From: Gloeocapsopsis sp. IPPAS B-1203
GTDB lineage: Bacteria; Cyanobacteriota; Cyanobacteriia; Cyanobacteriales; Chroococcidiopsidaceae
Reading direction: 5' to 3'
Length of the DNA stretch: 64,000 nucleotides
NCBI RefSeq assembly: GCF_002749975.1
Contig: NZ_PEIG01000015.1
Coordinates: 1-64,000, forward strand
In this document: piece by piece, positions 8,821 to 17,375 of the stretch
Layout of the letters: each line of letters starts with the position of its first letter
Numbering within the stretch: position 1 is the stretch's first letter
Made by a program: the position numbers and the translations under genes
The notes under the pieces: generated by a model
What the model was told of the DNA's origin: nothing
What the model saw: the letters and a program-made list of their open reading frames with translations, nothing else
The model's database searches: none

Positions 8821-9248
8821 TATTGATAGCGGTTAGCAATTTCTTCTGTTAGCTCTTAGCTTTTCTAAAACTTTATCGAGCAATACATTTACTCAATATA
8901 CCTGTCCTCACCTGACTGCGTCTTACTATATGTAGTGTTCTGTAGCTTGAATTGTATTGATTAACAGGATAAGATAATAGTATGACTAGTTTTCTTATTG
9001 TAAACAGTACAATAGTTGCATTTTTTACTGGCATACACGATAGAAATGCATTGACTTTCTCCACCTAAAGCGTGTAGCAATATGCAAAAAGTCGCTAACA
9101 GAAACCATCGGCTTTTGACAAGCATCATAACCTAAATAACATCTCTTTAAGAAGCGATCGCTTATCTCTTTATGCTCTGGTAGATGGTTTATTAATTAAG
9201 GTATATCTATACAAAAGACAACTTTTTGATTTTTCTAAAATAAGATAC
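8821..9248. other. Gene-free region, possible small RNA locus
   Basis: No protein-coding gene is supported in this stretch. TTAGCTCTTAGCTTTT near 8848 is a heptamer-type repeat. Because a terminator-like hairpin without an associated gene follows at 9249-9288, an unannotated transcript may end there. This is inference from the orphan terminator only. Confidence 0.3.
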
Positions 9249-9288
9249 AAAACGCCTTTAGAGACCCTTCTAGAGGCATTTTGCTTTT
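9249..9288 (+). terminator. Orphan terminator-like hairpin
   Basis: AAAACGCCTTTAGA (9249-9262) can pair with TCTAGAGGCATTTT (9269-9282) with two imperfect pairs and a six-base loop; GCTTTT follows. The nearest upstream coding region (hspA) already has its own terminator 430 bp earlier, and the next gene starts 213 bp downstream. Confidence 0.5.
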
Positions 9289-9501
9289 GATAAATTTGCT
9301 CAACGTTATTAAATTTTAGCAACACATACTGGAATTTACGCAAACAAAATTATACAAAAGCTATAGATAAATAAGTAAGTATTCATTAACTCTTTGTGAA
9401 AATCTTCATAATTCATAAACCTAATTTATTGCTACGGAAGACAGAATCAAGGAAATACTTAGATAAATTATGAATACTTCTTTTAGTTAATACTAAAGTC
9501 T

Positions 9502-9882
9502 ATGTCAAGTAAGTTTTATCTCAAATTTTTTACAGCTATTAGCTCATTCCTAGGTTTATTTACAATCAACTGCTTCACTTTTTCTCTGCCAGTTAAAGCA
9601 GCACTACCTTGTAAAGGTGGTACGATTAATACTTATCAAAATGGCTCAATCGAAAGTTGTATTATTGATAATCACGTTGATGTAAAAGCAGGTAGTTTAG
9701 CTTTTTCATGCAAACAAGGTTACTCAATATCTTTTGATGATAAAGCTAATTTTCAGAGCTGTGTTCTTTTTAAGCCTGTGACAATTAGAAGAAATAATGC
9801 GGTTGAAACTTGCTCTGAGAATTCACGAGTATATGTTTCGTTTTCTAAACAGGGAAATCAATCTGTTATTTGTCATTATTGA
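9502..9882 (+). CDS. Small secreted cysteine-containing protein
   Basis: The 126-residue product begins with a typical Sec signal peptide: basic start MSSKFYLKF, hydrophobic core to about residue 28, and probable cleavage after LPVKA. The mature part carries seven cysteines (LPCKGG, ESCIID, FSCKQG, QSCVLF, ETCSEN, ICHY and one in the leader region). They are spaced as if in repeated beta-hairpin units of the type G-x-I-x-x-C. No named family is recognised. It is isolated, with no same-strand neighbour within several hundred bases. Confidence 0.65.
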   Translation: MSSKFYLKFFTAISSFLGLFTINCFTFSLPVKAALPCKGGTINTYQNGSIESCIIDNHVDVKAGSLAFSCKQGYSISFDDKANFQSCVLFKPVTIRRNNAVETCSENSRVYVSFSKQGNQSVICHY

Positions 9883-10096
9883 GTATAAATTGCAAATACC
9901 TTCCAATTCTCTTTGAACTATCTGAGTGGACTATTTTTATTATCCCTAAAAAAGGATTTTGTAAGTAATTATATGGAGGTGGATGTGGTTTGTCTATCAG
10001 CAAATTTATTCGCCTAGAACTTCTAAGGCAAATTAGGTGAATTGATGAGACACAATAACTTGATTTTGTAGACAGAAACAAATAAAACTCACACTA

Positions 10097-10390
10097 CTAT
10101 TCAGCCTGAAAAAGTTTTAACAAATCAGCTTGTTCAATATCAGCGATCGCTTTATGAATTTTGTATTGTTGGGCTGGATCAGTCAAAATTGTAATTGCAG
10201 TTTCAACTGGTGGACATCCAGGTTCTTTACATTGCAGTTGGCTGAAAGAAACCGAAATCTCCGGTTCTAAGCGCAGCAGTTCGTAGATCCAAGTTTTAAG
10301 TTGCTGCATTTTTTTCGGGTCAGCTTTGGTTTTTTTTGTGAAAAGAGATTCATAAAGACTCGGTAGAATGATTAGTAATTGAACGAGCAA
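10097..10390 (-). CDS. Conserved small protein with CxxxxC-P-P motif, function unknown
   Basis: The C-terminal 70 residues form a compact conserved-looking unit: WIYELLRLEPE, then QLQCKEPGCPPVETAI and a QYKIHKAIADIEQADL helix. The two cysteines in CKEPGCPP could bind a metal or form a disulfide. The open frame starts at TTG 10390, but the conserved part begins at an ATG at 10309 (MQQLKTW), which may be the true start; neither has a clear ribosome-binding site. I recall similar proteins in many cyanobacteria but cannot assign a role. It lies 158 bp downstream of another small gene that has a Zur/Fur-type box. Confidence 0.6.
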   Translation of the reverse strand: MLVQLLIILPSLYESLFTKKTKADPKKMQQLKTWIYELLRLEPEISVSFSQLQCKEPGCPPVETAITILTDPAQQYKIHKAIADIEQADLLKLFQAE

Positions 10391-10548
10391 GAATATATTA
10401 GGCTTAGAGTAAATATTCAGGAAACTTCTTTGTTCAAGTATGCTGCAACAAAATGCTCAGCATTACTTTTATGAAGGCGATCGCATTTAGTGCCTCAATG
10501 TGCTGCATCGCATGTGCTTGAAAGGGGACATCATACTCGATAATACCT

Positions 10549-10782
10549 TCAAGCGAACGAAAGTGACTTGATATTGTCTCGCACCTGCTGGCGACGATCA
10601 AAGGTAATCCGATCTGCTTCTGACTCGAATACAGGCGGAGTCACAGGGTCTACAATATCTCCCCAGGGTCCAGGTACAATTTGTGGTGGTGTAGCATCTT
10701 GTCCTTTACCAGGAGAAGCTATGACAGTAGTCAATAAAATCATCACAATTGCAATAGCACTCAGCTTCAAAAAACGATGCAT
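10549..10782 (-). CDS. Small secreted protein, possibly metal-regulated
   Basis: The 77-residue product has a signal peptide (basic MHRFLK, hydrophobic to about residue 22, probable cleavage near ASPGKGQ). Its short mature part is rich in Pro and acidic residues (PQIVPGPWGDIVDPVTPP). There are no cysteines or His clusters. No family is recognised. Its start codon is 42 bp downstream of a near-perfect Zur/Fur-type palindrome at 10825-10839, the only promoter facing that box, so expression is probably repressed by a Fur-family metalloregulator (inference). Confidence 0.6.
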   Translation of the reverse strand: MHRFLKLSAIAIVMILLTTVIASPGKGQDATPPQIVPGPWGDIVDPVTPPVFESEADRITFDRRQQVRDNIKSLSFA

Positions 10783-10824
10783 TAATCAACACTCCTCAGA
10801 GGTAACATCTTCTTTAGATAATAA

Positions 10825-10839
10825 TGATAATGATTATTA
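10825..10839 (-). promoter_or_regulatory. Candidate Zur (or Fur) box
   Basis: The 15-mer TGATAATGATTATTA matches the cyanobacterial Zur consensus TGATAATNATTATCA at all but one specified position. It is embedded in further GATAAT repeats that also resemble a Fur box. It lies between the 3' end of ppx/gppA and the start of the 77-residue secreted protein, so it can only control the latter and perhaps genes after it. Confidence 0.6.
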
Positions 10840-10907
10840 AAATAACAAAATAGCAGTTACTTAGTTATTTCTATCCGTGCCACCAACTTCTCTTTAATCG
10901 AGGCTAT

Positions 10908-12578
10908 TCAACTTAGCATGATTGGAGGCTCGATTTGAGATTCAGAAGCTTTTAGGGTGGCTATTAGCTTGACATTATATTCAGCCTCGAAAACATCCTT
11001 TTTATAATCCAAACTCCACAATTCTAGGGCACAGTCATCACCTGGTTGCGATGGAGTTAGCCACAAGTGAAATTCTTGGGCTTCTGGGCGATATTCGCAC
11101 CGAACTTGCGCGATCGCACCAATCTGACGGCGATCAAGGGCAACGGCTATTCGCAGCAATGCACTGAGTTGACTTACCGTTTGGCGGTGCTGTTTTGTAG
11201 GTAAGTTGCGATAGTTATCGTGCTTTTTTTTAGGGGCACTGCGGCGATGATAGCGGGCAATATTAGCAATCAGTTCAAGTTCAGTTTCTGTATAGCCGAG
11301 GAGTTCGCCATTCCGGATGAGGTAGTATGAATGTTTGTGGTGCGAAGAATGACTAACAAAATGACCGCAGTTATGTAAAATTGCAGATGCCCAGAGAAGT
11401 TCGCGTTCTTCGGTTCCCCAGTTGTGTAGTACTCCTTGGGTTTGATCGAATAAGCTCAGCGCAAAAGCGGCAACGCGATCGCTATACTCTAACTTAACTT
11501 GATATTTTTGGGCGGTTCTAATCACACTGCGTTGGCGTACCGAACCTTGATAACGTAAGCGATCTTCAATTAAGCCATGAGTCAGCATCCAATCTACAAT
11601 GACACCTTCACGCAGCGCTCGTTCGCAGATTGTAATAGAATCTGCACCCAACAGCATCATGGCTTCTTGCAGAATAATTAACCCAGCAACAATAATCTCA
11701 GATCGGCGATCCGACATTCCAGGAATTGTGGCGCGTTCGGCATAACTTAGTTTGCGCAAGTGGTTGAGGATTTCCCGTAAGTCTTTAAGACTCAGTTGGT
11801 AGCCTGTTAACGGCGAGGGAACCATCCCTAATTTTTCTCGTGCATGGATGACTGCTAGTGTTTCAATTGTCCCCGAAGTTCCCAACAAGCGGAGTTTTTC
11901 ATCAGGTTGCAACTTGGCTAGCAATTCTTCGACAGGACGTTCTAACATCCCACGCACATATGCTTGCAAGAATTGAAACTCTGCATTGCTAATGGGATCA
12001 GTCGTGACAAATTCGCTTGAAAGCCGCACTGCACCGACTTTAGTACTGCTTAGCGATCGCGGTTCGTGACTATCACCGAGAATGAGTTCTGTGGAACCGC
12101 CACCAATATCAATAATTCCGTGCGGATGGCTATTAAGTTCCATTGCAGACAAAACGCCAAGATAAATGCGTCTTGCTTCTTCTTGCCCTGAAATTAAGTC
12201 AACATTGAGATCGAGTTCATTTTTTACCTGTTGTAAGAACTCTTTGCCGTTGGGAGATTCGCGTACCGCACTTGTCGCTACAGCAACAATCGTGTCTGCA
12301 TTGAGGCTGCGGGCAATTTCTTGGAACCTACCCAAAGTTGCGATCGCTCTTTCAATTACTTCAGGCTTTAAATTTCCATCAGTTGTGCGATCGCCTAACC
12401 TAACAGTGTCTTTTTCTCGGGCAATGATACTAAAAGTTGGTAGTTCCGGTTTAATGCGCACGACTACCATATGTAAGGAGTTTGTTCCCAAGTCTATGGC
12501 AGCGAGGATTTTTTCCTGCTGCATTACCACAGTAGGAAGACTTATTGAACTGGCTGATACTAAATTGACCATGAACAC
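10908..12578 (-). CDS. ppx: Exopolyphosphatase / pppGpp phosphohydrolase (Ppx/GppA)
   Basis: The enzyme removes terminal phosphates from polyphosphate (Ppx) or from pppGpp (GppA); the two activities cannot be separated by sequence alone. The 556-residue protein contains the actin-like ATPase-fold phosphate-1 loop AAIDLGTNSLHMVVV (about 27-41), the phosphate-2 motif IIDIGGGSTELIL (about 155-167), and a C-terminal HD-type helical domain with ILHNCGHFVSHSSHH. Starts at GTG 12578, ATG 12572 and the ATG of MQQEKI (about 12521) are all possible; the last fits the family N-terminus best. It is divergent from the UbiA gene. Confidence 0.92.
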   Translation of the reverse strand: MFMVNLVSASSISLPTVVMQQEKILAAIDLGTNSLHMVVVRIKPELPTFSIIAREKDTVRLGDRTTDGNLKPEVIERAIATLGRFQEIARSLNADTIVAVATSAVRESPNGKEFLQQVKNELDLNVDLISGQEEARRIYLGVLSAMELNSHPHGIIDIGGGSTELILGDSHEPRSLSSTKVGAVRLSSEFVTTDPISNAEFQFLQAYVRGMLERPVEELLAKLQPDEKLRLLGTSGTIETLAVIHAREKLGMVPSPLTGYQLSLKDLREILNHLRKLSYAERATIPGMSDRRSEIIVAGLIILQEAMMLLGADSITICERALREGVIVDWMLTHGLIEDRLRYQGSVRQRSVIRTAQKYQVKLEYSDRVAAFALSLFDQTQGVLHNWGTEERELLWASAILHNCGHFVSHSSHHKHSYYLIRNGELLGYTETELELIANIARYHRRSAPKKKHDNYRNLPTKQHRQTVSQLSALLRIAVALDRRQIGAIAQVRCEYRPEAQEFHLWLTPSQPGDDCALELWSLDYKKDVFEAEYNVKLIATLKASESQIEPPIMLS

Positions 12579-12679
12579 TCACTAGAACTCCAGCCCTGAT
12601 CCGAATAACGATATTCTATAGGGGAAGCCGATCCAAAATTCCTGATTTCATTATTTCATTTACGGTAACTTTTTAAACC

Positions 12680-13564
12680 ATGCTGACACAGCACGAACAG
12701 AACTCTGAACCAACGTGGTTTACAATCATTCGCTTATTGCGCTGGGATAAGCCTGAAGGAAGGTTAATTCTCATGATTCCCGCACTTTGGGCAGTCTTTT
12801 TAGCCGCGCAGGGAACACCACCATTACCGCTTGTTGGTGTGATTGTCTTAGGAACTCTCGCGACAAGTGCGGCGGGTTGTGTTGTTAACGATCTCTGGGA
12901 TCGCAATATCGATCCGCAAGTGCAAAGAACCCGCAATCGTCCCATAGCATCTCGTGCGCTTTCTGTCAAGATAGGGGTTGTAATTGCCTTAGCTGCGTTG
13001 ATCTGCGCGTTTGGGTTATCGCTGTATCTCAACACCTTATCATTTGTGCTATGTGTCGCTGCTGTACCAGTTATTCTCTTATATCCTGGCGCGAAACGTG
13101 TATTTCCCGTTCCCCAATTAGTTCTTTCGATCGCTTGGGGATTTGGCGTATTAATTAGCTGGAGTGCAGTAACAGGATCGCTATCGTTACCAGCATGGTT
13201 ACTTTGGGGAGCAACGGTACTATGGACATTAGGTTTTGATACAGTTTATGCATTGAGCGATCGCGATGACGATCGCCGCATTGGTATAAATTCTAGCGCT
13301 TTATTCTTTGGCAATTATGCAGCAGATGCGATCGGTATTTTCTTTATTGGAACAGTTGCTTTGCTTGCTTGGCTAGGTATCGAATTACAGCTTCATCTTG
13401 CTTTTTGGATTGCGCTTGCACTAGCTACAGCAGGTTGGATTTGGCAGTATATTCGTTTAAAACAAAAAGATATTCCAAATTCAGCTTATGCAGAGATGTT
13501 TCGCCAAAATGTTTGGTTAGGTTTTCTTGTACTTGCTGGCATGATTGCTGGAAGTTTGAGTTAA
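12680..13564 (+). CDS. ubiA: 4-hydroxybenzoate polyprenyltransferase (UbiA family), plastoquinone pathway
   Basis: This integral membrane prenyltransferase attaches an isoprenoid chain to 4-hydroxybenzoate. In cyanobacteria that step starts plastoquinone synthesis. The 294-residue protein has eight to nine hydrophobic helices and both Asp-rich motifs that bind Mg-diphosphate: NDLWDRNID (about residues 66-74) and DTVYALSDRDDDRRIG (about 187-202). An N-terminal LLRWDKPEGRLILMIPALWA is characteristic of the family. The LOG-like gene follows after 9 bp, so the pair is probably one transcript. Confidence 0.92.
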   Translation: MLTQHEQNSEPTWFTIIRLLRWDKPEGRLILMIPALWAVFLAAQGTPPLPLVGVIVLGTLATSAAGCVVNDLWDRNIDPQVQRTRNRPIASRALSVKIGVVIALAALICAFGLSLYLNTLSFVLCVAAVPVILLYPGAKRVFPVPQLVLSIAWGFGVLISWSAVTGSLSLPAWLLWGATVLWTLGFDTVYALSDRDDDRRIGINSSALFFGNYAADAIGIFFIGTVALLAWLGIELQLHLAFWIALALATAGWIWQYIRLKQKDIPNSAYAEMFRQNVWLGFLVLAGMIAGSLS

Positions 13565-13573
13565 TAAATAGTG

Positions 13574-14080
13574 ATGAATCAACATACTCGTAAAACTATT
13601 ATTGGGGTGATGGGTCCTGGCGAACAAGCAACTACAACTGATTTACAAAATGCTTATCAGCTAGGATATCTCATTGCTCAACAAGGATGGATACTGCTAA
13701 CTGGTGGTAGAAATGTCGGCGTGATGGAAGCTGCAAATCAAGGCGCAAAAGCAGCCCAAGGTTTAACCGTTGGTATTCTTCCTGGTAACGATACAAGTGG
13801 CGTTTCTCCTGCGGTTGATATTGCAATTATTACTGATATGGGTAATGCCAGAAATAATATTAACGTGCTTTCGAGTGATGTTGTCATTGCTTGCGGTATG
13901 GGTGCAGGAACCGCCTCAGAAATAGCTTTAGCAATCAAATCAAACAAGCCAGTCATTTTGTTGAATGATGACATTAATAGCAATGATTTTTTTCAGAAAT
14001 TAGCACCAAAAAAGATTGATGTTGCTCAAAGTGTAAATGATGCGATCGCTTTAACTCAAAACGTGTTAGTTAGCCGATAA
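13574..14080 (+). CDS. LOG-like Rossmann protein (TIGR00725 family)
   Basis: The 168-residue product belongs to the LOG/DprA-like Rossmann group. It contains GPGEQAT, LTGGRNVGVMEAANQGAKA (about residues 40-58) and GMGAGTASEIALAI (about 117-130), matching TIGR00725 proteins. The classical PGGxGTxxE motif of cytokinin-activating LOG enzymes is replaced by GMGAGTASE, so lysine-decarboxylase or phosphoribohydrolase activity should not be assumed. An adjacent GTG at 13571 would add one residue. It starts 9 bp after ubiA. Confidence 0.8.
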   Translation: MNQHTRKTIIGVMGPGEQATTTDLQNAYQLGYLIAQQGWILLTGGRNVGVMEAANQGAKAAQGLTVGILPGNDTSGVSPAVDIAIITDMGNARNNINVLSSDVVIACGMGAGTASEIALAIKSNKPVILLNDDINSNDFFQKLAPKKIDVAQSVNDAIALTQNVLVSR

Positions 14081-14124
14081 AAATTGATAGAATATCTATA
14101 CTATCCACTGCTAGGAGTGGTTTG

Positions 14125-14685
14125 ATGAATACTGCAGCAAATGTCCGCTGGACAACAGCTGATATAGATTTATTTCCAGATGACGGAAATCGTTACGAAA
14201 TTGTTGATGGAGAGTTGTTAGTGAGTAAAGCACCTCACTGGAAGCATCAAGAAATTTGTGTCAAAATCGGTACACAATTAGAGCTTTGGTCAAGTAAAAA
14301 CAATTTAGGAAAAGTTGCTTTCGCACCAGGAATCATCTTTACAGAAGCAGATAATGTGATTCCAGACGTAGTTTGGGCAAGTAATCAACGTTTGGCAGCA
14401 ATACTAGATGATGCAGGACATTTAACTGATGCACCAGAGTTAGTCATTGAGGTACTATCTCCAGGAGAATTACAAGAGAAACGCGATCGCCAACTCAAAC
14501 TGAAACTCTATTCAGTTCAAGGCGTACAAGAATATTGGATTATCGATCCTCAAAAGCAGCAGGTAGAAATTTATCGGCGAGAAAATGCTGTGTTGAAACT
14601 AGCAGCAACTTTATATAAAGAAGACGATTTAAATAGTCCTCTTTTACCTGATTTTAGTTGTAGTGTTGCGCAGATATTTAACTAG
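14125..14685 (+). CDS. Uma2 family endonuclease-like protein (DUF820)
   Basis: Uma2 proteins have a PD-(D/E)XK restriction-endonuclease fold and are greatly expanded in cyanobacteria; their biological role is unclear. The 187-residue frame contains DDGNRYEIVDGELLVS, the PDVVWAS motif, the core ELVIEVLSPGE and the terminal helix EYWIIDPQKQQVEIYRR. The ATG at 14125 is preferred over the TTG at 14122 because it lies seven bases after AGGAG. It is the first of three Uma2 genes in this window. Confidence 0.88.
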   Translation: MNTAANVRWTTADIDLFPDDGNRYEIVDGELLVSKAPHWKHQEICVKIGTQLELWSSKNNLGKVAFAPGIIFTEADNVIPDVVWASNQRLAAILDDAGHLTDAPELVIEVLSPGELQEKRDRQLKLKLYSVQGVQEYWIIDPQKQQVEIYRRENAVLKLAATLYKEDDLNSPLLPDFSCSVAQIFN

Positions 14686-14697
14686 CGATCGCTTCAA

Positions 14698-15570
14698 TTA
14701 CAATACCGAATTAAACGGAGAGTATTCTGCAAACTTCCATCGTAGATTTGTAGCATTAATAGTTTCTCTAACGCCTTCAATTTGAAATTCTACAAGACGT
14801 TCTGCACCTGAAAATTGCTGTGTACGTTCATCCCAAATGATGCTAGCTTTTCCTGTAAGTTGTAATGTGTTACCACATTCAAAATCAACAAACAACAAGC
14901 CTGAATTTGGATTAACCGTAATATTACCCAAAGTATTGAACATATTATTACCAACATAATCAGGAAATACAAGTTGCTTCGCATTCACTACCTGAACAAA
15001 TCCAGGATACCCACCACGATGCGATGCATCAGCACCACTTTCAGGATGCATACTGGCAATAAAGAATGTATCAGCATGAGTAATCCACTGTTGCTGTTTT
15101 ACAGTGAGACTATTAAAATCTTGAACAGACGTAGTAGATAGCTGAGTGGCATCTGCAACTAAATGACGCCGCTGGATATATTTGGGGCAATTGAAATAAA
15201 CTTGTTGAGTTGCGATATCAGTACTATCATCAGATTTTCTCGTAGCTTTCCCGTTAATTCTTAAGCGTCGTCGAGTTGCAAAATCGATAACTAGCAAACC
15301 AATTTGCAGTGATTCGCTAGGAATTGTCGCTTGAATGTTGATGGTGCGATCGCCGATCGCTTGCACAAATCCAGGTTTTCCAGTCAACAACGATGCCCAT
15401 ACATTATTTGAATCAATAGTGGATGCGATCGCAAATCTTTGATCTTGCAAAAAGTCTTTTGCTGCTGGTTTAATAATTGCACCAATGATATTTCCCAAGC
15501 TTGCAGCTTCTGCTTGCACTCCCGCTTGATTTTGAACCGCAAGTTCTCCGGCGTGGTAAGGAGTTTCCAT
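14698..15570 (-). CDS. Pyridoxamine 5'-phosphate oxidase-like FMN-binding protein
   Basis: The 290-residue protein appears to contain two split-barrel flavin-binding modules. The first is at about residues 30-110 (WASLLTGKPGFVQAIGDRTI, then IGLLVIDFATRRRLRINGKA). The second is at about 165-260 (TFFIASMHPESGADASHRGG, VFPDYVGNNMFNTLGNI, SGLLFVDFECGNTLQLTGKA). This doubled arrangement is typical of large PNPOx-like proteins annotated as flavin-nucleotide-binding. The substrate is unknown. It is convergent with the Uma2 gene. Confidence 0.82.
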   Translation of the reverse strand: METPYHAGELAVQNQAGVQAEAASLGNIIGAIIKPAAKDFLQDQRFAIASTIDSNNVWASLLTGKPGFVQAIGDRTINIQATIPSESLQIGLLVIDFATRRRLRINGKATRKSDDSTDIATQQVYFNCPKYIQRRHLVADATQLSTTSVQDFNSLTVKQQQWITHADTFFIASMHPESGADASHRGGYPGFVQVVNAKQLVFPDYVGNNMFNTLGNITVNPNSGLLFVDFECGNTLQLTGKASIIWDERTQQFSGAERLVEFQIEGVRETINATNLRWKFAEYSPFNSVL

Positions 15571-15644
15571 GATATTTAGTGGCTAGTGGCTAGTTTTGAG
15601 TTTTGAATAGATAGAAATACAGTAGCCTTCCTGCATGAATCACA

Positions 15645-15754
15645 GATGCCCTGCGACTGAAGTCAGGGCTATTCAAGCAAAGTGTACCTTCGTACACTAA
15701 AATAAGTCCACCTCCGTGGACTTTGTTTATTTAGCTGCTAATTCATTCGCAAGC
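15645..15754. repeat. REP-like intergenic repeat, copy A
   Basis: The element contains palindromic GTGTACCTTCGTACAC, AAGTCCACCTCCGTGGACTT and the tail GTTTATTTAGCTGCTAATTC followed by ATTCGC. Related copies lie at 21624-21724, 35141-35290 (inverted) and 47403-47460. All four are intergenic and share the AAGTYCAC-spacer-GTGRACTT palindrome plus the TTTAGC tail. Confidence 0.65.
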
Positions 15755-15792
15755 ACATTCACGCAGGACATCTAGTATTCCCCTCTGCCCCC

Positions 15793-16395
15793 CTACCCTG
15801 CAATACCTGGCATACTGATGTAACCAGGAAGATCTTTGATACGGTTGATCCAATTAGTGACATGAGGATAAGCATCTAAAGAAATTTTGCCTTGTGGTGC
15901 TAACGCGATGTAAGGAAAACAGGCAATGTCTGCAATCGTCAAGCGATCGCATTCTAACCAGTCACGTTTACTCAAGTGTTCATTGAATATTTGCAGAATT
16001 TGGTAAGCTTTCTGTTGTGCTACATCTAAATCTAGCTGGGTATTAAATAAGAAATGCAACCTAGCCGCAGCTATACTACTTTGGACGTTATTAGCTGTTA
16101 TTGATAGCCACTGCATGACTTTACTTATTGAGTCTGCATCCGTAGGGAGCCATTGTTCACCTCCATAGCGGCGCGCGAGATAAACTAGAATTGCCTGCGA
16201 ATCCCAAACTACCAAGTCATCGTCAATGAGTACTGGTACTTGCCCTAACGGATTCAGTTGCAAAAACGCTGCTGTTTTCTGTTCGCCTTCCTTCAAGTTG
16301 ACAGGTATTAGCTCATAATCAAGTTGCAACAGTGACAACATTAACCGTACTTTGTGGCAGTTGCCTGATAGTGGGAAATCGTACAATTTCAACAT
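15793..16395 (-). CDS. Glutathione S-transferase family protein
   Basis: The 200-residue protein has the GST layout. The N-terminal thioredoxin fold (about 1-78) has YDFPLSGNCHKVRL, the cis-Pro motif NPLGQVPVLIDDD and the glutathione gamma-glutamyl contact DSQAILVYLARRYG. An all-helical C-terminal domain follows, with the conserved LTIADIACFPYI. The substrate is not predictable. It is transcribed divergently from a TetR-type regulator, and two operator-like palindromes lie between them, which suggests xenobiotic- or stress-inducible control. Confidence 0.92.
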   Translation of the reverse strand: MLKLYDFPLSGNCHKVRLMLSLLQLDYELIPVNLKEGEQKTAAFLQLNPLGQVPVLIDDDLVVWDSQAILVYLARRYGGEQWLPTDADSISKVMQWLSITANNVQSSIAAARLHFLFNTQLDLDVAQQKAYQILQIFNEHLSKRDWLECDRLTIADIACFPYIALAPQGKISLDAYPHVTNWINRIKDLPGYISMPGIAG

Positions 16396-16429
16396 GACGT
16401 CTCCTGTAGTTGCGATCGCGCACGACTAT

Positions 16430-16472
16430 GTACCGATCGTTCGGTACAATATTTTTACTGATCGTTCGGTAC
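16430..16472. promoter_or_regulatory. Twin TetR-type operators between GST and regulator genes
   Basis: GTACCGATCGTTCGGTAC at 16430-16447 is a perfect inverted repeat of seven-base arms around TCGT. A second copy, ACTGATCGTTCGGTAC at 16457-16472, has one mismatch and is offset by 25 bp. The pair occupies the divergent GST/tetR promoter region, as expected for TetR repressors that control themselves and a neighbouring gene. Confidence 0.75.
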
Positions 16473-16502
16473 AATGTCAAGGAGAGAACTGAAATCGTTT
16501 AG

Positions 16503-17045
16503 ATGTCCAAAGACAAAGAAGTCATTATCGAATTACTCAAAGTTTTTCGGCAATATGGGTACGAAGGGGCAACATTAACGCGACTTTCGCAAGCTACAGG
16601 TTTAGGTAAAGCCAGTCTTTATCATCATTTTCCCAAAGGTAAAGAAGAAATGGCGCAAGCTGTTCTCAATTATCTCAAGGACTGGATGGAGACAAATATT
16701 TTTGCAACGTTGCGCAGTCACAGTCAACCGATCGAGCGAATTCAGGCGATGACGCAAAAAGTTAATGAATTGTACAATTGCGGCGAACACACCTGTCTTC
16801 TAGCAGTATTATCACTCGAATCAAAGTTGTTTGCGACAGAAATTCAAAAGGCTTTAACCTGTTGGATTAGCAGTTTGGCACAGGTTTTGATTGATGCTGG
16901 ATTTGAAGAAAAACTAGCGCACCAAAAAGCAGAAGATGCCATATTACAAATTCAAGGTTCATTAATACTAGCACGAGGTTTAGACGACACAGCACCTTTT
17001 CAGCGTGTTTTACAGCGTTTACCTGAAGAGTTATTGAAAAGCTAG
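16503..17045 (+). CDS. TetR family transcriptional regulator
   Basis: The 180-residue repressor has the TetR N-terminal helix-turn-helix (about 8-55: VFRQYGYEGATLTRLSQATG then GKASLYHHFPKGKEEM). Its helical ligand domain, LLAVLSLES and ILQIQGSLILARG, resembles the YcdC/LmrA-type C-terminal domain. An in-frame TAG directly upstream fixes the start at 16503; the only AGGAG is 18 bases away, so initiation may be weak. It is divergent from the GST gene, with two matching palindromes between them; auto-repression and GST repression are likely (inference). Confidence 0.9.
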   Translation: MSKDKEVIIELLKVFRQYGYEGATLTRLSQATGLGKASLYHHFPKGKEEMAQAVLNYLKDWMETNIFATLRSHSQPIERIQAMTQKVNELYNCGEHTCLLAVLSLESKLFATEIQKALTCWISSLAQVLIDAGFEEKLAHQKAEDAILQIQGSLILARGLDDTAPFQRVLQRLPEELLKS

Positions 17046-17137
17046 AATGCAAATACATGTTTTTGAGCGATCGCATTTTCACTACTTTATTAGTGCAGTA
17101 TAAATTTAAACAAATTTGATTCAGTTACTTGTTTTTA

Positions 17138-17356
17138 TTAATTACTTGATATTTTCAACAAGCATGAGTCATCTTCTTGCAAATCTTCCAAAATAGGAGG
17201 CATCATTACCATTATTTCTGGAATCTTTTTTGCTGCTTCCCCAGTGATTTGAATTGCTCTATTTGATGCAAAAATTGTTTTTCTATCCTTCTCAAATTCA
17301 GCAAAGGTCATATTTTTTACAAACTGCATGGCAGCATATACAGCACCAAGAATGTC
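17138..17356 (-). pseudogene. HepT-like toxin fragment
   Basis: The reading DILGAVYAAMQFVKNM, then FAEFEKDRKT and RAIQITGEAAKKIPE resembles the middle of HepT (DUF86) HEPN ribonuclease toxins. A stop precedes it at about 17357, and the 3' end (after IPEI) no longer matches, so both the N-terminus and the catalytic Rx4-6H motif are missing. No MntA nucleotidyltransferase antitoxin remains. The 5' boundary coincides with the start of a transposase remnant, suggesting insertion and deletion. Confidence 0.65.
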
Positions 17357-17375
17357 CTAAAGGTGGGTAGTTTAG

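Noticed and set aside
10568-10840. 90-codon plus-strand frame over the small secreted protein
   Set aside because: It is antisense to a gene with a credible signal peptide and metalloregulator box, and has no features of its own.
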